The translations under genes were made by a program, and so were the position numbers. From Phanerodontia chrysosporium (lineage: Eukaryota > Basidiomycota > Agaricomycetes > Polyporales > Phanerochaetaceae): a stretch of DNA of 24,924 nt. The stretch lies in the NCBI GenBank assembly GCA_001910725.1, contig MJGA01000118.1, positions 1 to 24,924 of the forward strand, in the 5' to 3' direction. This document shows positions 19,050 through 24,924 of the stretch, one piece after another. The notes beneath the pieces are model-generated. The model was not told where the DNA came from. It saw only the letters and a list, made by a program, of their open reading frames with translations, and searched no databases. Each line of letters starts with the position of its first letter. Positions within the stretch are counted from its first letter, which is position 1.

Positions 19050-22000
19050 CTATGCGGCCATACGGAGGCCCAGGGACGCCAGTGCCTGTTTGACGCGGTC
19101 CTCGAAGCCCAGTTGCTGCCGGCGGAAGTCTTGCAGCGCAGCCAGGAGCTGCTCCATAGTGACCTCGGAAGCCTTCGGGAGCGCACTGTAGAGGTGTCGC
19201 GCGGTCTCTTCGTCTGAGCGGGGAGCGGTTGGGTAAGAAAGACACGAGAGCATGGGACAAGGATAAAGATGTGAGCAACGACGAGTTACAAAAGAAGGGC
19301 GTACCGCTGGGCTCTACCGTCGAGGCTTGCGACGGGTGTATGTCTTCACATTGAGGATCTCGGCATTCTCCCCTCCAGGAACCTCGTATTGGCATACCCG
19401 CCGGGATGGGTCTGACAACCATCTGTTGACAGCGGCGGCCTTGATTGTACTCAAAGACACTGGTGACAAGACAGAGAGGTCAGAGGGGTGGGGCACCACA
19501 GACTCCGTCCGGCTGTCAGCATCGAGTAACTGCGGCGGTGAGCGAGTACGCAAAAGAGGATAAGTGGAGAGAAGCGATTGATATGCTGAGAATTGGCTAG
19601 TTGACGGTGCCGGGAACGATGCCTGCGGACGTAATCAGCACAATTGAAGCGGTGCACACGTCTTAAAGCGGAAATTCGTCCAAGAGCGGAGACGTACCTG
19701 GGCCGTCGACGCCTCCATGATGGAGACACCTGCGTCGACTGCCGTGTTGTTCCTGGGTTCAGGGATTGCTTCTGGCTCGGGATCGTCCTGCAGAGTAAAC
19801 AAGGATAGCAAATAGAAAGCGAGAAATCAAAGCCGGGGTGGAGGATGGTACAGGGGATGGTGAGGAACAAAACAGTGCATGAAATGAAGGAAGTTAAGCA
19901 AAGCTCTTTACAATCCAAATTAGGCAGCACAGACAGGGGACGACAATCTCGCAACATGCTCTTGGCGAGCCTCCGCGGTCAGCACTGCAGAGAAAGGTGA
20001 TGCAAGATAAAACAGTGGAGGATATCGAATGCATGGCCCAGCAGAGATGCCAGAGAGGGGAGAGCTATACGTAAGGAGACGAGATCACATACGAGGGTAC
20101 GAGAGGGGAGTACGTGCCTTGATCTGTTTGTGCAGGCTGCGTGAGCGTATTGGGTACATCTGGTGGGGTTAGTCAGTTACGCCCTCACTGGTGAAAAAGA
20201 CGCAAAGAACCATTGCGATTACTGGCGGAAGAGGCTGGAAAAGTTGCTAGGCCTGAGGAATACCGTTATCGAGATAGAGCCCACTTACAGGAATTGGCAG
20301 TCGCAGGATCGGATTCCACGCGAGCATCTGCCGTTGATGACGCAGACGCGCTGGAAACCTCGTCTCTTGGAACAGAGACAGGTGTCTGGGGGACGGGTGT
20401 ACCGCTCGTGGAACCCACAGGCGTCGATCTGTTGGAGTTCTGGCGGGGCAGGCGTGAATTGCAGTTAACTGCAAGCATGCTGAGGGACTCACAGCTGCTA
20501 GCTTATTGAGTCTTGCACGTTCACGCTCTGCGATCAATTCGCGCATCCTCTTGATCTCTTGCTCTTTCTCTGCTAGTGCGGCAGGAGTAGCTGGTTCGCC
20601 AGGTAACGATGTTGTTCCGGTTGCATGCAAGGAAGGTGACGCACCCAATCTTGTCGGGGGCCTCGACGGCTGCTGAGGAACTGGTGGTCGATGGCCAACC
20701 GCTTCCTCGACCTCTTCTTCGCTGTCACTCAGGTCTATGACGATGCGTCTTGCATGCGTGATGCCCGCGAACGAGTGAGTTTTCCGTCGGAGATGAGGGT
20801 GAGCAGGGTGGGACGAGTGGTGATGGTGGTTGTAGGAAGGTGGTCGTGCGTCCATGTCCACGAAATCGGCCGCTACAGGCCGCTTGGTACCTCGTCGCGT
20901 ACTGAAAGATTGAGGCTGTGGGGTACCGCTGCTGGACGACGCATCCGAACCAAGGCCGTTCCTCTCAATAGACACAGACCGAGTTGACCCTTCCGACTCC
21001 GAGCGTGGAGGAATATTGCGCGTATTCCCTGGCATAGACTCTGGAGATGTCGAGCGTTGGGCTGAAGCGTCGAGAAACTGTGAAGTCGAGGGGGCATCGC
21101 CAGCGGACAATCCAGGAATCGGCTCGTCCACGTCCATAGGATCGTCAGTAGTGCGACAAGTACTGCCAATATTACCGGAAGCGTTGCCACCAACAGGATC
21201 AATGGTCTTCAAGAAGTCGTCGACTGCCGTTGGTGCGACTGTCGGCGTAGCCGCCGCATCGTTCGCATCTTTCGCAGGGATGGCACTGGAAGATGAAGAC
21301 GAGGCGGCGAACTGCTTCTTGCGAGAGGCAAGAACCGCTTTGCGAGCAAGAAGCTCTTGTCGCCTTTGCTGTTCCATGTCGATTAAGCTTGGCGATGTGG
21401 GCGAATCTTCAGACTGCATCGGTACAGCCGAAAGAGAAGCACTGGGGACGAAAGGTGCAGCGGTGGCCGATAGTGGGGTACTATCGCCGCCTGAGGGCGC
21501 GCCTTGCGGTGCCGTCGGCTTCTTCGGTAGACTGGGATGAGGCTCGCCCACTGATCGCCGGTGAGGGGCTGAACGAGGCCTCTGCAGGTCACGAGACGGA
21601 GTTGTCGGTGATATGGGCTCTGGAGAGGCGTATGCGTGAGAATACCACGGAGGAGGGGGAAGGCCAGTGGTATCAAGATTTGTCGGGAGGCGAAGATTCA
21701 ACTCGATGAAGACAAAGTAGATGATCTCACGACTGAGTCCACAGTTGACGAGATATTCGGGAGGCACACCCCACCCCAGCAGGTCAAGTACGATATCCTT
21801 CGCCGTCTCGTACTGCGCTTGAGTCACTGTCAGATGAGCGAGATCAACATCAATGTCGTATATCCCTGTGGTCAATGACTGACTAGCTAGTCCTGGGCGA
21901 ACGTGCTCCTCGTCGATGGTATACATATCATAGTCCGCACAGGAGAATAACGGGTGAGGCTAGGTGACGATTGAATAGAACTTGCTGGTGCATCGTACAG

Positions 22001-22561
22001 CATATGTGAAGTCGACTCCGTTTTTACCGAGACAGTGGAGACTGAGGGAGATGGCGGAATAACCGGCGGAGGCATGGGCCTGTCCTTGGCTGGATACTTT
22101 ACGGAAGCCGTAGATATTGGGGGCGGAGCTTGCTTGTGGACCTGTGGTGACTTTGGGGGAGGCATCGACTCAGAGTCGCTGATCTCTCCCTCTTCTCTAG
22201 TCTGATCTTCGTCTACTTCCATACGCACCGGTGCCGATGGTGGTGGTGATGGTGGTGGGGGCGGCGGCGGTTGTCTGCTCGTGGTGGGGAGCGACGCCGT
22301 GGGAGCCGTAACGGGCACTGAGGAGGGCCTCGCGTAAGGATCTTCGGAGCCATAGTCCAACTGAATCGAGGGTGTGCCAGTAGCAAGGGGCCGCGAGGGG
22401 AGGCCGGAAGGCAGATCTGGTCCATCTGGGCCCTTTCGCCGCTTCGACTTCAAAGTCTTCAACGCAGCTGCCCGAAGCGACGCGGCGGGGTCCTCAACGG
22501 GCGTCGTGACCGACTCCGGTTGTCCATCCGAAGACTGTTGTATAGAATTTGGTCCAGACAT
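19050..22561 (-). CDS. zf-C3H1 protein resembling Red1/ZFC3H1 (RNA-surveillance scaffold), with a frame break in the zinc finger
   Basis: Probable exons (minus): 22561-22028, 21959-21884, 21826-20493, 20439-20289, 20234-20211, 20159-20118, 19984-19935, 19787-19698, 19622-19305, 19213-19050; about 927 aa. Features in order: basic TLKSKRRK; poly-Pro tract; REEGEISDSES (about 122-132), an acidic motif also seen in ZFC3H1; RPGLAMTQAQYETAKD with LLGWGVPPEYLV (about 199-230); poly-His; coiled coil KEQEIKRMRELIAERERARL; then a C3H1 zinc finger near residue 844 (VCQYEVPGG, ECRDPQCEDIH); and a C-terminal helix. Red1 and ZFC3H1 scaffold nuclear exosome-targeting complexes (MTREC, PAXT); orthology is inferred. 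One base is missing between Cys1 and Cys2 of the finger. Intron 1 (68 nt), the 24-nt exon and the GC-AG intron 6 are the least certain parts. An in-frame ATG at 22630 is an alternative start. Confidence 0.75.
19366..19373 (-). other. Apparent one-base frame break inside the zinc finger
   Basis: The upstream frame reads CQYEVPGG and the downstream frame reads CRDPQCEDIH, only about 8 nt apart, so no intron can fit. The exon at 19622-19305 is 318 nt, one base short of the phase needed to join the next exon. Adding one base would give the usual Cys-X9-Cys-X4-Cys-X3-His spacing, as I remember it for the family. It is either a consensus error or a real mutation. No standard slippery heptamer is present. 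Confidence 0.75.
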
Positions 22562-22980
22562 CGCGAAAGCCTTCGCGAAAGGAAAGAACAGCGGAGAGAG
22601 GGCAAGAGGCAGGTGAGAAAGAGAATGCAAACGTTGACGGAGAGACGAGTGCCTCCCATCACTCTAGCGTATGCGTCACGTGTCTCCGAAAGCGATAAAC
22701 TTGCGCACGGACCACCTCATCCGTCCTCGTCTCACTAACACAAGGACCAGAGACTGCATTTAATACGTTAATTTACATGGCTAGAAATAGGGAGATAGAG
22801 TCCAAGGACTCCAGGGCATCGGAAATCTGGATTATAAGAAGCGATCCGGGTGCATCATAGACCAACAAACTCCCGTAGTGTATCCAAGGCAAGGTTAGAC
22901 GACTGGTATCGTAGTGATGGATATATCCGACATTGAAGGCATAAATTGTGCGTAAAGGGGCGTGAAGACCGTCAGGGCGT
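22562..22980. promoter_or_regulatory. Promoter region of the zf-C3H1 gene and 3' flank of the GPI protein gene
   Basis: This 419-nt spacer has no supported frame. The part just upstream of 22561 is CT-rich on the minus strand (ctctttctcacctgcctctt), as in fungal leaders. The first 22980-side bases should be the 3' UTR of the GPI-anchored protein gene. Confidence 0.45.
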
Positions 22981-23838
22981 TCAGAGGGCCATCGCAAGGG
23001 TGATCATGGCAGAAGCAAGCGACACCGGTAGAAGGTTGTTCCCGAACCACGAGGAGGCACTATTGGACGTAGGCACTGGGCTCTGCGTACCGCTCTGTTG
23101 CGCGGCGTTGTCCGCTGTGAGGGTGGGTCCAACCGTGACGGTGGAGGTCGCCGACGGGGAAGCGGTCGGCGCTTCGGTCGGTGAGTTCGAGGTCGGCGAG
23201 GCGGTCCAGACACGGATGTCGCAGAGGAAGACGCGCTCGAAGATGCTGAGGACGACGAGGCGTCTGCTACGATCTTGAACTGGGGGGCTCTCGTTTCCTG
23301 AGTCTCCCATCACTGCGACACGCATATCAATATGGTGCACTGCAGCTAGCGTTGCGACATCACTCACAGACAATCATGTAGTCCCAGGAGGTACGACCGG
23401 CACAGTGATCTCCACAGAGGGATCGGTGATGAAGAAACCTTTCGCGAGCGGGCTATCTGTCGACGTTGCGTTCATGAGTAAACCCGCAGCATCACAGGTA
23501 AGTGCGACTTGCCCAAGTAGAGCCTTTCTCCATCACCATCGAACTGACCGAGCACGACCATGCCCTCCACGTTTGTGATATTGACCAGGGCCGGCAGGTC
23601 CGAGTTGTCCCTGCACAACCCTGCATGAGCGTCCCGCGAGCACCGCGTCAATCACCAGCACGCACCAAGTGACGTTGTACTTGTGGCCGACGACCCAGAC
23701 TGTGTCCGCCGTCGGGTACGTGATCTTGGGGTCGACCACGATGAGCGTGCCGTCGGCGCCGAGGGCTTCGTTCTGCACTGGCACGGCCGCGGCGCCCGCG
23801 AGCAGGCAGGACAGGGAGAGGAGCAAGCTCGGCTGCAT
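22981..23838 (-). CDS. Ser/Thr-rich GPI-anchored surface protein (Kre9/KNH-like N-terminal domain), frame broken
   Basis: Exons (minus): 23838-23666, 23610-23368, 23312-22981; both introns are 55 nt. The start MQPSLLLSLSCLLAGAAAVP is a signal peptide, followed by KITYPTADTVWVVGHKYNVTW and VNITNVEGMVVLGQFDGDG, typical of the fungal Ser-Thr-rich GPI-anchored family (Kre9/KNH1 domain). The C terminus is a Ser/Thr/Pro stalk ending in a hydrophobic GPI-attachment signal (LLPVSLASAMITLAMAL). These proteins sit in the plasma membrane or cell wall; no enzymatic role is established. The conserved phrase CDAAGLLMNATSTDSPLAKG and later DYMIV are each one frame off what precedes them. A Ser/Ala-rich stalk frame also appears out of phase between compensating +1 and -1 sites. 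Four small indels are therefore suspected. It is either a sequencing artefact or a young pseudogene. Confidence 0.75.
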
Positions 23839-24497
23839 CGTTCGTCGCTGGCGGGAGTCGTGGGGGCGTTCAGCACACAAGCCGGTCGTGGAGGTCGTGT
23901 CGGACGGCGAACATCGCGTCAGGTCGACGTTGGTTCTTAAACGACTGGCGGGATGCTGCCGAAAGCGGATGATGGCATCAAAACACCCCGCTAAGAGGCT
24001 GGCGGGCGATGCGGGTTACCATGCGCTGCGGCTGTGGTTTGCTGTGTGGCGAAGGCGAAAGAAGGCACAATTCCACTGGTGAACATCTTCTGCGGGAACA
24101 CAAGGCAATCAGGCCTTCGTACTGAGCGTTACGAGACATCGCTTCTATTTCGAGCTCGCTTGGAGCCACGACTTTACAGATACACTGCAGCAGAGCACAG
24201 CGCTGCCCAGCTCAGACCATCGCCTGGTGGTGAGCGGACAGCGATACAACAAAAACAAAGCTAATGCTACACCAATCCGTTTTTCTTCTGTACATTTTTC
24301 TTTCAAGGCGCACCGGCCTGCTGGGAGGTCGATCCAGGCGCCATAAATAGGCCCGGTCCAAGACGATACGAGAGCTATTGTATGCTGTCGCAGGTCTCGT
24401 ACGGGCATGGACTCCCACCTGAGGAGCTCACATGTCTAAGGAGTGCTTCGAAGTGCCGGGAAGCGTTGGGGGAAGGTGTTGAACGGTGGGGCAGCCC
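23839..24497. promoter_or_regulatory. Intergenic region between two genes for secretory-pathway proteins
   Basis: This 659-nt stretch has no convincing coding sequence. It should carry the promoter of the GPI-anchored protein gene (minus, start 23838) and the 3' UTR of the double-psi barrel gene (stop at 24498). No clear TATA box or repeat was found. Confidence 0.45.
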
Positions 24498-24924
24498 TTA
24501 CACGTTCCAAGAAACCGTAAGGACGCCCTCATCGAGGGACCCGAGCTGCTGGAAGAGACCCGGAGTCATGTCTACAAAGCGAATACAGTAAGTTGAACTG
24601 TCCTGGACAGCAATGTCGTAGTAACCCACCGATGTCGTTGACACCGCAGCCCGGACACTCGTCCGCGACAGTGCCAGTAGCCTTTGCGCCAGTCTTTACG
24701 TTGGTGACAGTGACAGTCTGGAGTATGGGGCGTGATGAGCATATGAGGTAAAGTTCGCGAATCCAAGTTGCTTACCTTGCCGCAGTGCGCGCCACCGGCG
24801 TAGACGGAGGGCGACAGTGCAATGACGGCATCGCTGTTGACGTTGTTCCAACCGCAGGCACCAAGACCGGTGTCGTACCAGGTACCCTACAACATATTCT
24901 GTAAGTCATGCGAAGCCTCTTCAG
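24498..24924 (-). CDS. RlpA/barwin-like double-psi beta-barrel protein, 5' end missing
   Basis: Visible exons (minus): 24886-24776, 24717-24630 and 24571-24498, with two 58-nt introns and clean phases. The upstream acceptor ends at 24887 and the intron continues past the window edge, so the N terminus is absent. The frame reads GTWYDTGLGACGWNN, IALSPSVYAGGAHCGK, VADECPGCGVNDIDMTPGLF and finally VLTVSWNV-stop. This is the double-psi beta-barrel of the RlpA/expansin/barwin-like superfamily, with the usual Cys pattern (ACG, HCGK, CPGC) and the Asp of the NDIDM motif. Fungal members are secreted, and some are annotated as riboflavin-aldehyde-forming-enzyme-like or expansin-like. An N-terminal signal peptide is expected outside the window. 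The exact activity cannot be assigned. Confidence 0.9.

Noticed and set aside
19451..19957. 168-codon minus-strand frame beginning MLRDCRPLSV
   Set aside because: It runs through two predicted introns of the zf-C3H1 gene and is out of frame with its conserved exons.
22233..22266. GGT-rich microsatellite-like tract
   Set aside because: It encodes the poly-Pro stretch of the zf-C3H1 protein on the minus strand.

Overview
This window looks like nuclear DNA of a filamentous basidiomycete, probably an Agaricomycete. Genes are split by many very short GT-AG introns, mostly 49-60 nt. Coding exons are GC-rich, there are no operons, and F-box-like families are expanded. The species cannot be named from the sequence. 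Exon structures were rebuilt by hand from reading frame, splice signals and remembered family motifs; no search was run.

Layout. At 1-572 (+) lies the 3' end of an unidentified gene. About 2.3 kb without a convincing gene follows. The block from 2.85 to 10.8 kb is conserved housekeeping: a GRASP-type Golgi/secretion protein (2855-4457 +), a two-repeat EthD-like dimeric alpha-beta barrel protein (4806-5504 +), the Hsp90 co-chaperone Cdc37 (6142-7864 +), a p34/AAGAB adaptin-binding protein (8054-9653 -) and an unrecognised 201-aa charged protein (9949-10778 -). Cdc37 and AAGAB converge tail to tail, 189 nt apart.

From 10.8 to 13.6 kb there is only a possible small spliced transcription unit with a TATA box (around 12.18-11.80 kb, -). 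F-box-like genes follow at 13582-14876 (+) and 15987-17855 (-). Between them is a candidate 49-aa secreted peptide gene (15224-15426 -). It is split by a 53-nt intron and has a signal peptide and a Lys-Arg site.

From 19 kb to the end every confident gene is on the minus strand: a large zf-C3H1 protein resembling Red1/ZFC3H1 (19050-22561), a Ser/Thr-rich GPI-anchored surface protein (22981-23838) and the 3' part of a secreted RlpA/barwin-like double-psi beta-barrel protein (24498 to beyond the window).

The first two of these carry apparent single-base frame breaks in or beside conserved motifs: one inside the zinc finger and up to four in the GPI protein. The other rebuilt genes are clean. 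Either the assembly has indel errors between about 19.3 and 23.5 kb, or these genes are decaying. The genes do not form one pathway. A loose theme is secretion and trafficking (GRASP, AAGAB, secreted and anchored products), but that is probably coincidental.
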